Part shown: piece by piece, positions 25,519 to 35,200 of the stretch
How the letters are laid out: each line of letters starts with the position of its first letter
How positions within the stretch are numbered: position 1 is the stretch's first letter
Assembly: GCF_014649755.1 (NCBI RefSeq)
Contig: NZ_BMTQ01000008.1
Span: 62,001 to 126,000, forward strand
DNA length: 64,000 nucleotides
Direction of reading: 5' to 3'
From: Streptomyces litmocidini
GTDB lineage: Bacteria > Actinomycetota > Actinomycetes > Streptomycetales > Streptomycetaceae
The notes under the pieces: model-generated
What the model was told of the DNA's origin: nothing
What the model saw: the letters and a program-made list of their open reading frames with translations, nothing else
The model's database searches: none
Translations under genes and position numbers: made by a program

Positions 25519-26352
25519 TCAGGTCGTGGGCGCGGGGGCAGCTTCTCCGGCGCGGAAGCCGGGGGGTGCGACGTCGACCGCGCGCTCGTCCGGCTCGGTG
25601 AGGCGTCCGGCCGAGGCGTACGCGGCGCGTTCACCGGCCGTCGGGGTGAGGGCGACGAAGGCGGAGGTGATGAACAGGTACGAGCCGAGGCCGACGGCGA
25701 GGGGGAAGACGAACTGCATGAGCGTGGCTCCCGGGAGAGGGGCCCCGGAGGGGACGACCTCGATCCGCACGGCGAGCATTCCGGTGTAGTGCATGCTGGT
25801 GACGGCCGCGCCCATCACGAGCGAGGCGACGGCCACGGCCGCGGGCGCGTGGATGTTGAGCGCCGCCCAGAGGGCTGCCGTGGCGGCGACGACGGCGATC
25901 AGGACGGAGAGTCCGACGAGCAGCGGGTCGTACCGCACCTGACCGTGGAGCCGGAGCGCGGCCATGCCCAGGTAGTGCATGCTCGCCACGCCGACGCCCG
26001 TGGTCAGACCGCCGGTCAGGAGCGAACGGACCCGGTCGCGTCCGTAGCCGACGACGAAGACGCCGACTCCGACGACGGCCATCGCCATGACGAGGCTGAG
26101 GAGGGTGAGCGGAACGTCGTAGCGGATGTCGGTGCCCGTCACGCCGAATCCGAGCATCGCCACGAAGTGCATCGTCCAGATGCCGGTGCCGATCGCGGAG
26201 GCGGCGGTGATCAGCCAGTTGCGCCGTGACCGGCCGGTCGCGTCGAGCGCTCGCACGGTGCAGCGCAGCCCGAGGGCGGCGCCGATGCAGGCCATCGCGT
26301 ACGACAGCGCGGGTGTCAGCCAGCCGAAGGTGGCGTGGTCCAGGTGTCCCAT
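25519..26352 (-). CDS. MHYT-domain membrane protein
   Basis: A 277-residue protein with about seven membrane helices and three MHYT-type motifs, each starting Met-His at a helix end: MHFVAM, MHYLGM and MHYTGM. MHYT domains are proposed to bind copper and sense oxygen, CO or NO at the membrane face; this is a family proposal. No GGDEF, EAL or kinase output domain is attached; the tail is a short Pro/Ala-rich segment. It lies 84 bases upstream of cvnA in the same direction, so it may feed the conservon. The gap to 26513 holds the divergent promoters. Confidence 0.9.
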   Translation of the reverse strand: MGHLDHATFGWLTPALSYAMACIGAALGLRCTVRALDATGRSRRNWLITAASAIGTGIWTMHFVAMLGFGVTGTDIRYDVPLTLLSLVMAMAVVGVGVFVVGYGRDRVRSLLTGGLTTGVGVASMHYLGMAALRLHGQVRYDPLLVGLSVLIAVVAATAALWAALNIHAPAAVAVASLVMGAAVTSMHYTGMLAVRIEVVPSGAPLPGATLMQFVFPLAVGLGSYLFITSAFVALTPTAGERAAYASAGRLTEPDERAVDVAPPGFRAGEAAPAPTT

Positions 26353-26513
26353 GGCCCAGGGACGCTAGTGCGCATCGGGGGGCGCACCAGGGGCGCATTT
26401 CGAAAGCTGCTGGAATATGACAGAGAGAGGGTCCCGAACGATCAGGCCGAGTTCGAACGGGCACCCAGAACGTTCATCCCTCCGGGTGTCGAATCCTGCG
26501 GGATCATGAACCC

Positions 26514-27119
26514 ATGAGCGATGACCCCACGCAGGTACGAGAATTCTTCGGCGCCCGCGCCGCCGGCTGGGACGGCCGGTTCCCCGACGACGGTCCCGCG
26601 TACGCCGCCGCCGTGGACGAGCTCGGCCTGCGCCCCGGCGACGCGGTGCTGGACGCCGGCTGCGGGACCGGCCGGGCGCTCCCGCCGCTCCGGGCCGCCG
26701 TCGGCCCCTCCGGCACGGTGCTCGGGGCCGACCTCACCCCCGAGATGATCGAACGGGCCGTCGCCGCCGGGCGCGGCGGCGAGGAGGGCGGGGCGCTGCT
26801 GCTCGCCGACGTCGGCCGGCTGCCGGTGCGCGACGGCGCGCTCGACGCCGTGTTCGGGGCGGGGCTCGTCTCCCACCTCCCGGACCCCGTCGCGGGCCTG
26901 CGGGAACTCGCCCGCGTCGTACGGCCCGGGGGGCGCCTCGCCCTCTTCCACCCGATCGGACGAGCCGCCCTCGCGGCCCGTCACGGCCGACAGGTCACCC
27001 CGGACGACCTGCGCGCGGAGCCCCGGCTGCGCCCCCTGCTCGCCGGGGCCGGCTGGCGGCTCGTCGACTACGTCGACGAGGACGCGCGCTACCTGGCCCT
27101 CGCGGTCCGCGAGGCCTGA
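26514..27119 (+). CDS. class I SAM-dependent methyltransferase
   Basis: The 201-residue protein has the Rossmann methyltransferase motifs: motif I VLDAGCGTGRALPPL (about residue 47), motif II/post I VLGADLTPEMIERA, motif III/IV LPVRDGALDAVFGAGLVSHL and ELARVVRPGGRLALF. This places it in the UbiE/Methyltransf_11 group that methylates small molecules. The substrate is unknown. It is divergent from the MHYT gene and has no functional neighbour. Confidence 0.88.
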   Translation: MSDDPTQVREFFGARAAGWDGRFPDDGPAYAAAVDELGLRPGDAVLDAGCGTGRALPPLRAAVGPSGTVLGADLTPEMIERAVAAGRGGEEGGALLLADVGRLPVRDGALDAVFGAGLVSHLPDPVAGLRELARVVRPGGRLALFHPIGRAALAARHGRQVTPDDLRAEPRLRPLLAGAGWRLVDYVDEDARYLALAVREA

Positions 27120-27302
27120 GCCTCCACCGCGGGCGAAAAGGGCGCGGTACGCGCCCGGCGAGGCGACGCCGGGGCGCGGTCCTCGCGGGCCCGCGCGCCG
27201 CGCCGCCCACCGGGCGGGCTCACCGGACGCGCGCCCTCCATGCCCATCACCGATGCCAACGCCCCCTTCTTTACCGACACTTCACTGTCTACCGTGGAGA
27301 TG

Positions 27303-27320
27303 CCGGGCAGTCGTGCCCGG
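27303..27320. promoter_or_regulatory. 7-bp hairpin in leader of next gene
   Basis: CCGGGCA-GTCG-TGCCCGG is a perfect inverted repeat in the region between an AT-rich promoter-like stretch (27267-27292) and the likely GTG start at 27336. It could be an operator or an RNA hairpin near the ribosome site. Function unknown. Confidence 0.35.
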
Positions 27321-27335
27321 GAAAGGCGGCGGGCC

Positions 27336-27671
27336 GTGGCACGAGTTCCGGAAAGACTGCGCAGACTCCTCCCCTCCGGCCGGAAGGCGCCCGAAGCCGC
27401 CGCTCCGGCGCCACCGCGCCCCCGCCAGGGGCACAACCTCTTCGAGGCGGCCGCCGAGTACATGGCCGCCTGCGCCGAGGACGACCCGGCCCGGGCGGAG
27501 GAGGCGGCGAGCCGGGTCTCCCCCGGCATGCTCTCCTTCGGCGTGAACGAACTGGCCTGCCGCGCCCTGATCACCCTCGCGCGGGAACGGAACCAGTCCC
27601 CCCGCACCGTGGCCCGCGCCCTGCTCGGCCTGCGTGACCAGCCGACCGCCCGGCGGGTCGGCGACGCGTGA
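27336..27671 (+). CDS. hypothetical small helical protein
   Basis: About 111 residues from GTG 27336 (an in-frame ATG exists at 27240, but an AT-rich promoter-like stretch follows it). GAAAGGCGG lies about 6 bases before the chosen start. The basic N-tail (ARVPERLRRLLPSGRK) leads to a helical C-terminus, NLFEAAAEYMAACAEDDPA and FGVNELACRALITLARERN. I do not recognise the family and see no export signal. Confidence 0.6.
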   Translation: MARVPERLRRLLPSGRKAPEAAAPAPPRPRQGHNLFEAAAEYMAACAEDDPARAEEAASRVSPGMLSFGVNELACRALITLARERNQSPRTVARALLGLRDQPTARRVGDA

Positions 27672-27770
27672 GGGAGCCGCTCCGGAGGGCCGAGGTTCCG
27701 TGGCGGAGACCCTCGACGCGCGGGTTACCCACTGGTTAAGGTGCGCCGACGACCAGATGGGGAGGACGCC

Positions 27771-28613
27771 GTGGCTGGGACGGACCCGATCGCCGAGGCC
27801 GACGCCGACGCCGACGAGCTGTTTGTGCTGACCGCGGCACTGCTGACGCCCGGGCGCTTCCCGAGCGTGCTCGGTGACGACTACCCGGCGGCCTGCGCCG
27901 CGCTGGGCCTGCAGCCGTACGCCGAGGGGTACGGGCTCGTGTTCGGCCAGGACGGGCACGGTGCCCGCTGGACGGTCGTCGTCGACGACGTGTCGCTCGT
28001 CGCGGTGGCCATCTCCTCCTGGGACTGCGGCATGGCCTACGACCTCTCGCCCGACGAGCGTTCGGTGGTGACCGGGCTGCCGGGCTGGCCGCTCGCCGTG
28101 GCGACCGCCGCCCCCGGCGTCCCGGCCCCGCACGATCCGGAGCCCGAAGAGGGCGACCCCGCACCGCTGGTCCCGCCCTCCGGCGAGGAGTGGGGGCCGG
28201 CACAGCGCCGCCTGGGCGCCGACGAGGTGGCGCTCCACTGGGACACCTGGCGGGCCCGGGTGGGCGACGCAGGAAGGGACGGAGAACCGTCGGCGGCGGC
28301 CCCCGGCGCGGCCGCCCCCGGCGCGGGGGCCCCGGAAGCCGGCGCCGCGGCCTCCGGCCCGTACACCGGGGTCAGGAGGGCCCTGCACGAGCTGCGCGGC
28401 TATCTGGAGGAGCCGCCGCCGGTGGGGCGGGTGCGGTCGGTCTCCGGGATGCTGCGCGCCGACGGTCCGGGCTGGTCGCTCGTGGCCAAGGTCGACGACA
28501 TGGCGTTCGTCCTCCTCGACGAGCTGCCGCGCGAGGTGCTGCCCGTGATGCGGGGGCCACAGCTGCCCGCTCTCCTCGAAGCCCTCGACGCCATGGCGGT
28601 CCGCTCCTCCTGA
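27771..28613 (+). CDS. hypothetical protein
   Basis: The 280-residue protein starts at GTG 27771 behind GGGGAGGA; an in-frame GTG at 27741 has no site. It has an acidic N-terminus (ADADADELFVLTAALLTPGR), two similar alpha/beta halves (ARWTVVVDDVSLVAVAISSW near 75 and GWSLVAKVDDMAFVLLDELP near 245) and a Pro/Ala/Gly hinge. The repeated W-(T/S)-x-V-V/A pattern suggests an internal duplication. No family recognised. The stop codon lies inside a direct repeat (see 28562-28692). Confidence 0.7.
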   Translation: MAGTDPIAEADADADELFVLTAALLTPGRFPSVLGDDYPAACAALGLQPYAEGYGLVFGQDGHGARWTVVVDDVSLVAVAISSWDCGMAYDLSPDERSVVTGLPGWPLAVATAAPGVPAPHDPEPEEGDPAPLVPPSGEEWGPAQRRLGADEVALHWDTWRARVGDAGRDGEPSAAAPGAAAPGAGAPEAGAAASGPYTGVRRALHELRGYLEEPPPVGRVRSVSGMLRADGPGWSLVAKVDDMAFVLLDELPREVLPVMRGPQLPALLEALDAMAVRSS

Positions 28614-28692
28614 AGACCTCCCCGGAACCCTGGCGGCACGGCTGTCCGCTCCTCCTCGAAGCCCTCGGCGCCATGGCCGTCCGCTCCTCCTG
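28562..28692. repeat. direct repeat of about 51 bases spanning a stop codon
   Basis: Bases 28562-28612 recur at 28641-28692 with a handful of differences and one indel (both end GTCCGCTCCTCCTG). Copy one ends the preceding gene; copy two is noncoding. This looks like a local duplication of the gene's 3' end. The remaining sequence to 28833 has no gene. Confidence 0.85.
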
Positions 28693-28833
28693 GGCCCCCG
28701 TTTCTCCCGGCCCCGTCTTGGCTCCCCATAGGGCGACGGCCCGAGGTGTGGTTCCCAGCCATGGCCCGACGACAGGGGCGCGCCGCACGATGTGGCGCCG
28801 CACCCCTTTCCGTCGTCCCACCGGAGGCCCACC

Positions 28834-30222
28834 ATGCGCCTGCTCCCAGGCGTCTCCATGATCACCGCGCTCCTCGCCGGGGTCACCGTCCTCGCCCCGG
28901 CGAGCCCCGCCGGGGCCGAAGCGCCGGCGGACGCGCCGCCCGTCGCGCACTGCGCGCGCCAGGACCGGATCCACGTACCCGGTGCCGAACACCGGCAGTC
29001 CGCCTGTCTGGACGACCTCACGACCACCGGACTCGCCGGCACCCCGTACACCGATCCGACGGACCGGGCCGGTCTCGCCGCGAAGGCGACCCGCAATCCC
29101 TCGGGGGTGCCCGGCATCCAGGTCGACGGCTACTTCCCCGACGACTCCCGCCTCAACACCACCCACGGCTGGGCCCATGACGCGCAGTTCGTCATCCGGC
29201 TCCCCGACCACTGGAACGGCGGGCTCGTCGTCACCGGCGCCCCCGGCAGCCGGCGCCAGTACTCCACGGACGCCCTGATCTCCGACCAGGTGCTCGCCCG
29301 GGGCTTCGCCTACGCCGCCACCGACAAGGGCAACACCGGCCCGGACTTCTTCACCGACGGGCGGGAGCCGGGCGACGCCGTCGCCGAGTGGAACCGCCGC
29401 GTGACCGAACTGACGCGAGCCGCCAAGAAGGTCGTGCGGCAGCGCTACGGCCGGGCTCCGGAGCGCACGTACATGACCGGCATCTCCAACGCCGGCTACC
29501 TCACGCGCTGGCAGCTGGAGAACCGGCCCGAACTGTACGACGGCGGGGTCGACTGGGAGGGCGTGCTGTGGACGACGCGCGGCCCGAACCTCCTGACGAG
29601 CCTGCCGGTGACGGTGGCCCGGTCCCAGGGCCTCGCCGATGACGAGGACCTGATCGCGGCGGGTTTCGCGCCGGGCTCGCGCTTCCTGTGGCCGTACCAC
29701 GAGAAGGCCTACTGGGGTCTGACGCAGAAGCTCTTCCGGGCCGAGTTCGACCCCGCGTACGACCCGGCCTGCCCCGGCTCCACCGCCGGCGGGACCGTGG
29801 AGCAGATCTTCGCGCCCTGTGCCTCGGACGCCGTGTACGACTACGCCTCGCGGCCGGCGTCCGTCCACCGCGCGGTCGCGAGGGTCGCGCTGACCGGGAG
29901 GATCGGCAAGCCGCTCATCACGCTCCACGGCGATCTCGACACCCTGCTGCCGATCTCCACGGACTCCGACGTGTACGCCCGGATGATCGACGCGCGGGGC
30001 CGGGGCGGGCTGCACCGCTACTACACGGTGCAGGACGGGACGCACACGGACGGCCTCTACGACACGTATCCGGACCGGCTGCGGCCGATCCTGCCGTGCT
30101 ACCGCTCCGCGTTCGACGCCCTGACGCGCTGGGTCGAAGAGGGCGCCGTGCCGCCCTCGGACCGTACGATCGCGCGACCCGCGAGCGGCGACGTGGTCAA
30201 CTCCTGCGCCCTGGAGGGCTGA
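28834..30222 (+). CDS. secreted alpha/beta hydrolase, tannase/feruloyl-esterase-like
   Basis: The 462-residue protein has a cleavable signal peptide (MRLLPGVSMITALLAGVTVL ending ASPAGA). The mature part shows an alpha/beta-hydrolase core: strand WNGGLVVTGAPGSRRQYSTD (oxyanion loop), AYAATDKGNTGPDFF, nucleophile elbow GISNAGY with the Ser, acid region LHGDLDTLLPIS and His in VQDGTHTDG. The layout fits the tannase/feruloyl esterase and 3-hydroxybutyrate-oligomer hydrolase groups; substrate cannot be chosen between them. ATG 28834 follows GGAGG. It acts outside the cell, likely on plant esters or polymers. Confidence 0.8.
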   Translation: MRLLPGVSMITALLAGVTVLAPASPAGAEAPADAPPVAHCARQDRIHVPGAEHRQSACLDDLTTTGLAGTPYTDPTDRAGLAAKATRNPSGVPGIQVDGYFPDDSRLNTTHGWAHDAQFVIRLPDHWNGGLVVTGAPGSRRQYSTDALISDQVLARGFAYAATDKGNTGPDFFTDGREPGDAVAEWNRRVTELTRAAKKVVRQRYGRAPERTYMTGISNAGYLTRWQLENRPELYDGGVDWEGVLWTTRGPNLLTSLPVTVARSQGLADDEDLIAAGFAPGSRFLWPYHEKAYWGLTQKLFRAEFDPAYDPACPGSTAGGTVEQIFAPCASDAVYDYASRPASVHRAVARVALTGRIGKPLITLHGDLDTLLPISTDSDVYARMIDARGRGGLHRYYTVQDGTHTDGLYDTYPDRLRPILPCYRSAFDALTRWVEEGAVPPSDRTIARPASGDVVNSCALEG

Positions 30223-30240
30223 GCGGGAGTCTCGGACGGT

Positions 30241-30786
30241 TCAGACCCGCTCCAGCGGACGGTGCGGCTCCGGCGGCAGCTCGGCCCGGACCGGGTCCCC
30301 GGGCCGCACCTCTCCGCCGGTGCGCACGACGCCCATGACGCCCGCCTTGCGCACGATCTCGCCGTCCTCGTCACGGCCGAGGACCTGCTTGAGCAGACCG
30401 TGCCGGAAACCGTCGATCTGCGCACAGGGGTTGCGCAGTCCGGTGACCTCGACGACGGCCTCCGCGCCGAGGTGGAGGAGGGTACCGGTGGGCAGGGAGA
30501 GGAGGTCGATCCCCCGGGTCGTGACGTTCTCGCCGAGGTCACCGGGGGTGACCTCGAAGCCGGCGCCCGCGACCTCCTCGAAGAGCTCGGCGTGGATGAG
30601 GTGGACCTGGCGGAGGTTGGGCTGGGTGGGGTCCTGCGCGACGCGGGACCGGTGCTTCACCGTCACGCCCGCGTGGACGTCGCCCTCCACCCCGAGTCCG
30701 GCGAGAAGGGTGATGACCTCCCGGTTGGGCTTGGTGAACGAGTACGTGCCGTTGCTGCTGACCGTGGTGACGGTGCCGCTGGTCAT
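30241..30786 (-). CDS. MOSC-domain protein
   Basis: The 181-residue protein is a single MOSC domain: GVEGDVHAGVTVKHRSRV, LRQVHLIHAELFEEV, TPGDLGENVTTRGIDLLSLP and TGLRNPCAQIDGF with the conserved Cys that can hold a molybdenum-cofactor sulfur. MOSC proteins handle sulfurated molybdenum cofactor or act as YiiM-like N-hydroxylated-base reductases partners. Start ATG 30786 follows GGGGGAG. It stops 18 bases from the convergent hydrolase gene. Confidence 0.88.
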   Translation of the reverse strand: MTSGTVTTVSSNGTYSFTKPNREVITLLAGLGVEGDVHAGVTVKHRSRVAQDPTQPNLRQVHLIHAELFEEVAGAGFEVTPGDLGENVTTRGIDLLSLPTGTLLHLGAEAVVEVTGLRNPCAQIDGFRHGLLKQVLGRDEDGEIVRKAGVMGVVRTGGEVRPGDPVRAELPPEPHRPLERV

Positions 30787-30873
30787 GGTGAGGGCTCCCC
30801 CTTCTCTTCCGGCCGGGGAGCGGCTCCCCACCGCTTCCGGGCCGATGATCACATCGCACTTCGCCGTACGACC

Positions 30874-31962
30874 CTACTCCGCGCCCTCGCCGCGGAGCGG
30901 CGCCCCCACCTGGTGCAGGTGGCCGAGGGCCTGCCGGTACGAGTCCACGAAACCCGTCTCCGTGTACGGGACGCCCAGCGCGGCGCAGTGGGCCCGGACG
31001 GCGGGCTGGGCCAGGCGGAGGTTCGGGCGCGGCATGCTCGGGAAGAGGTGGTGCTCGACCTGGTAGTTGAGCCCGCCGAGGAACCAGTCGGTCAGGGCAC
31101 CGCCCCGGATGTTGCGCGAGGTGAGGACCTGTCGGCGCAGATGGCCCCAGCTGTCGCCGTCCGCGTGTTCGTCCGGCCGCTCCATGCCCTTGTGGTTGGG
31201 GGCGAAGGCCATGCCGAGGTGCAGGCCGAGCAGCATCTGGTGGACGAGGGCGAAGACGAGGGCCTGGGCGGGTGTCAGGAGCGTGAGGAGCAGCGTCGCG
31301 TATCCGGCCAGGTGGGCGAGGAGGAGGGCGCCTTCGACGAACCGCTCGCGCCGGTCGCGGTACGGACCGTCCTTCGCGAGCAGGGCCTGGACTCCGTACG
31401 CCTTGAGCGCGATGCCCTCCAGGGTGGTCAGCGGGAAGAACAGCCGGGCCTGGTGACGGGTGAGGAAACCCTGCAGGCCCGTGCGGCCCGTCGTCTGGTG
31501 CTCGGCGAAGACGAGGACGTCGGCGGCGACGTCCGGGTCCTTGTCGAGGTGGTTGGGGTTGGCGTGGTGGCGGTTGTGCTTGTCGTTCCACCACTCCCGG
31601 CTCATGCCGAGCAGGAGGTTGGCGTGGACGAGCTGGAGGACGCGGCTCGCCCTGCGGTTCGCGGTGATCTGGGCGTGACCGGCGTCGTGTCCGACGAAGG
31701 CGGCGCGCGCGGAGAACAGGGCGAGGGGGACGGCGAGGAACAGCGTCCACCAGGAGGGCCCTGTCAGGGCGAGCCCGGCCACCACCGCGGCGATGCCGAG
31801 GAGGTCGACGACGATGCCTCGGGCGTACCAGCCGGGGCGGTGTTCGAGGAGGCCCTGTTCCCTGACCGTCCGCAGGAGGGGGCTGAACTCGCTGCCGCCC
31901 CGGGCGCGGGCGGGCGCCCCGGCGGGGGCGGCGGCCGGGGGCAGGACGGTGGCCTGGGACAT
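30874..31962 (-). CDS. membrane fatty-acid desaturase
   Basis: The 362-residue membrane enzyme inserts a double bond into fatty acyl chains using a di-iron centre. The three histidine boxes are present: GHDAGH, HNRHHANPN and QVEHHLFP. They lie between hydrophobic helices, in the order and spacing of acyl-lipid desaturases of the DesA3 type. An Ala/Pro-rich N-tail of about 30 residues precedes the first conserved segment. Electrons normally come from a ferredoxin or oxidoreductase encoded elsewhere; none is adjacent here. It follows no obvious operon partner; the MOSC gene is 87 bases downstream. Confidence 0.92.
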   Translation of the reverse strand: MSQATVLPPAAAPAGAPARARGGSEFSPLLRTVREQGLLEHRPGWYARGIVVDLLGIAAVVAGLALTGPSWWTLFLAVPLALFSARAAFVGHDAGHAQITANRRASRVLQLVHANLLLGMSREWWNDKHNRHHANPNHLDKDPDVAADVLVFAEHQTTGRTGLQGFLTRHQARLFFPLTTLEGIALKAYGVQALLAKDGPYRDRRERFVEGALLLAHLAGYATLLLTLLTPAQALVFALVHQMLLGLHLGMAFAPNHKGMERPDEHADGDSWGHLRRQVLTSRNIRGGALTDWFLGGLNYQVEHHLFPSMPRPNLRLAQPAVRAHCAALGVPYTETGFVDSYRQALGHLHQVGAPLRGEGAE

Positions 31963-32209
31963 GACGGGCTCCGGTTTCTGTCGGTCTTGCGCGGGGGCGG
32001 GCGTCTACCGAGAACGTACGGATTCGTGATCGTCCGCAGCCATGGCGTCACCACCCGTCCACGACCTGGGGCGCGCCGGGGTGCGGGGGTGGGGCGATCC
32101 CCACCCCCGCACCCCGTGACGCGCATCACGCGACGCGGGCGCACAGAGGTCGTTCCGGTCGGGTATCCTCGGCGACTCGGTCCCCCGGTAGTCAAATTTG
32201 AGGAATGCG

Positions 32210-35200
32210 TTGTCGCTCTCGCACGGACCCGATGAACCGGCCCGCGAACCCGCCCCCGAAACCTCCCGCCCCTTCCGCCACTCCGCTGTCTTCCTTCCCG
32301 CCGATCCGCCCCGCGCCGGACGGATCGCCTTCTGGTCACCGGACGGCGAGCCCCCGCCCGCCGCCGACGCCCCCTCCACCGGCGACACCGAGATCACCGT
32401 CGTCGACGGCGACCCGCTCCAGACCGTGACCGTCGCCGCCAGAACCCTGTCCGTACGGGACGCCCTGCCGTTCCTCGCCCGCGCCCGGTTCTCGGACGCC
32501 GCCTCCCCCGCGACCGCGTTCTGGGGTGCCGCGTCCCTCTTCGCCCTGGACCTCGTCGCACGCGGCCTGCTGCTGCCCTGCCTCACGCCCGGCGACCACG
32601 ACGCATGGCGCGTCGGGCCGCTCGGCCCGGGAGAACTGGCCGAACTCCGCACGCTCGCCGCGTCGATGCCGCCCCTCGCGCACGCCGTACCCCTGCCCGC
32701 CCCCGTACCGCCGGCCGACGGCGAGCCCCCGGCCGACGACGAACCGCTGCTGCTGTTGCCCGAGCCCGAGGCGTTGCTGCGCGCCTTCGCCGACGCGGTG
32801 GCCGACACCCTGCCCCGCACCCCGGCGGCCCCGCTGGCCGCCGGTGGGCCCGCCTTCGCGGCCGACGCACCGCAGACCGTTCCCGAGCAGCGGGCATGGG
32901 CCGCCGACGTGGCAGCCGTGCACGACGCCGGCGTCCGGCTCTCGCTCCGGCTGGAACTGCCCGGCTTCACCACGGAATCCCGGGAGGCGCCCGCGTTCCG
33001 GGCAGTGCTCCAGTTGCACGGGGCAGCCGATCCGACCCTGGTCGCGGACGCGGCCGAGGTGTGGGCGGGATCCGGCCGCGCCGGGGCCGCGTTCGGTCCC
33101 CGGGCCCGGATGGACGCCCTCCTCGCCCTCCGGCGTGCCGCCCGGGCCTGGCCGCCGCTGTCCCCGCTGCTGTCGGCGGCCGTGCCCGACGCCGTCGAAC
33201 TCGCCGACGAGGAGGTCGCGGAGCTCCTGGGCCCGGCGGCCACGGCCCTCGCGGCGGCGGGCGTCCAGGTCCACTGGCCCCGTGAGCCGGCCGACCGGCT
33301 CACCGCACGCGCGGTGATCGGCCCGGAGGGGACCGGAGCCGACGCGTCCCGCGACGGCTTCGAGCCCTGCGGCCCGGACGCCGCGAACGCCCCGGAGGCC
33401 ATGGGCCCCTCGGACCTCACGGACGCCTCGGACACCGGCGCCGCCCGCGCCTCCGCGCTGCCCTCCTTCCTCGCCGCCGACTCCCTGCTCGCCTTCAACT
33501 GGCGCTTCGCCGTGGGCGACCACGAACTCACCCGGACCGAACTCGACCGGCTCGCCGAGGCGGGACGCCCGCTCGTACGGCTGCGCGACCGCTGGGTCCT
33601 CGTCGATCCGGCCGAGGTGCGCCGCGCCCGGGCCCACCAGGACCGCGAGGTCACACCGGTGGACGCCCTCTCGGCCGTCCTCACCGGCACGACCGAGGTC
33701 GACGGACGCCCCGTCGAGGTGGCCGCGACGGGCTGGCTGGAGCGCCTGCGCGAGCGGCTCGCCGAACCCGAGGGCGACCGCCCGGAGATCCCACAACCGG
33801 CGGCGCTCGCCGCGACCCTGCGCGACTACCAGCTGCGCGGTCTCGACTGGCTCCACCGGATGACCTCGCTCGGCCTCGGCGGCTGTCTCGCCGACGACAT
33901 GGGACTCGGCAAGACGATCACGGTCATCGCCCTGCACCTGCACCGGCAGACCGACCCGGCCTCCGCCGGGCCGACCCTCGTCGTCTGCCCGACCTCGCTC
34001 ATGGGCAACTGGCAGCGGGAGATCGAGAAGTTCGCGCCCGGCACTCCTGTGCGCCGCTTCCACGGCACGGCCCGTGACCTGGAGGAGCTCGCCGACGACG
34101 GCTTCGTGCTCACCACGTACGGCACCATGCGGCTGGACGCCGAGCGGCTCGCCGCCCGGAACTGGGGGCTCGTCGTCGCCGACGAGGCGCAGCACGTCAA
34201 GAACCCGTACTCGGCGACGGCCCGCCGGCTGCGGACCATCGGGGCACGCGCACGCGTGGCGCTGTCCGGCACGCCGGTGGAGAACAACCTCTCCGAACTG
34301 TGGGCGATCCTCGACTGGACCACCCCGGGGCTCCTCGGCGGTCTGGGCGCCTTCCGGACCCGGTTCGCCGCCGCCGTCGAGGGCGGGCAGGACCCGGCCG
34401 CCGCCGCGCGGCTCGCCGCCCTCGTACGCCCCTTCCTGCTGCGGCGTCGCAAGTCCGACCCGGGAATCGCCCCCGAGCTGCCGCCGAAGACCGAGACCGA
34501 CCGGACCGTCTCCCTCACCCCCGAACAGACCGGACTGTACGAGGCGGTGGTGCGGGAGACCCTCGCGGCGATCGCCGAGGCCGACGGCATGGAGCGCCGC
34601 GGCCTCGTCGTGAAGCTCCTCACGGGCCTCAAACAGATCTGCAACCACCCCGCCCAGTACCTCAAGGAGGAACGGCCGAGGATCGAGGGCCGCTCGGGCA
34701 AGCTGGAACTGCTCGACGAACTCCTCGACACCATTCTCGCCGAGGGCGCGTGCACCCTGGTCTTCACCCAGTACGTGGGGATGGCACGGCTCCTGGAGGC
34801 GCATCTCGCGGCGCGGGGCGTACGGACGCAGTTCCTCCACGGCGGCACCCCGGTCGCCGAACGCGAGGCGATGGTCGCCCGCTTCCAGAGCGGGGACGTC
34901 CCGGTCTTCCTGCTCTCCCTGAAGGCCGCCGGGACGGGGCTCAACCTGACCCGCGCCGAACACGTCGTGCACTACGACCGCTGGTGGAACCCGGCCGTGG
35001 AGGCACAGGCCACCGACCGCGCGTACCGGATCGGGCAGGACCGGCCGGTGCAGGTCCACCGGCTCATCGCCGAGGGCACGATCGAGGACCGGATCGCCGC
35101 GATGCTCGACCGCAAGCGCGAGCTGGCGGACACCGTCCTCGGGACCGGCGGGGACGCTCCGCCGGAGCTGACCGAACTGACCGATGCCGAACTGGCGGAG

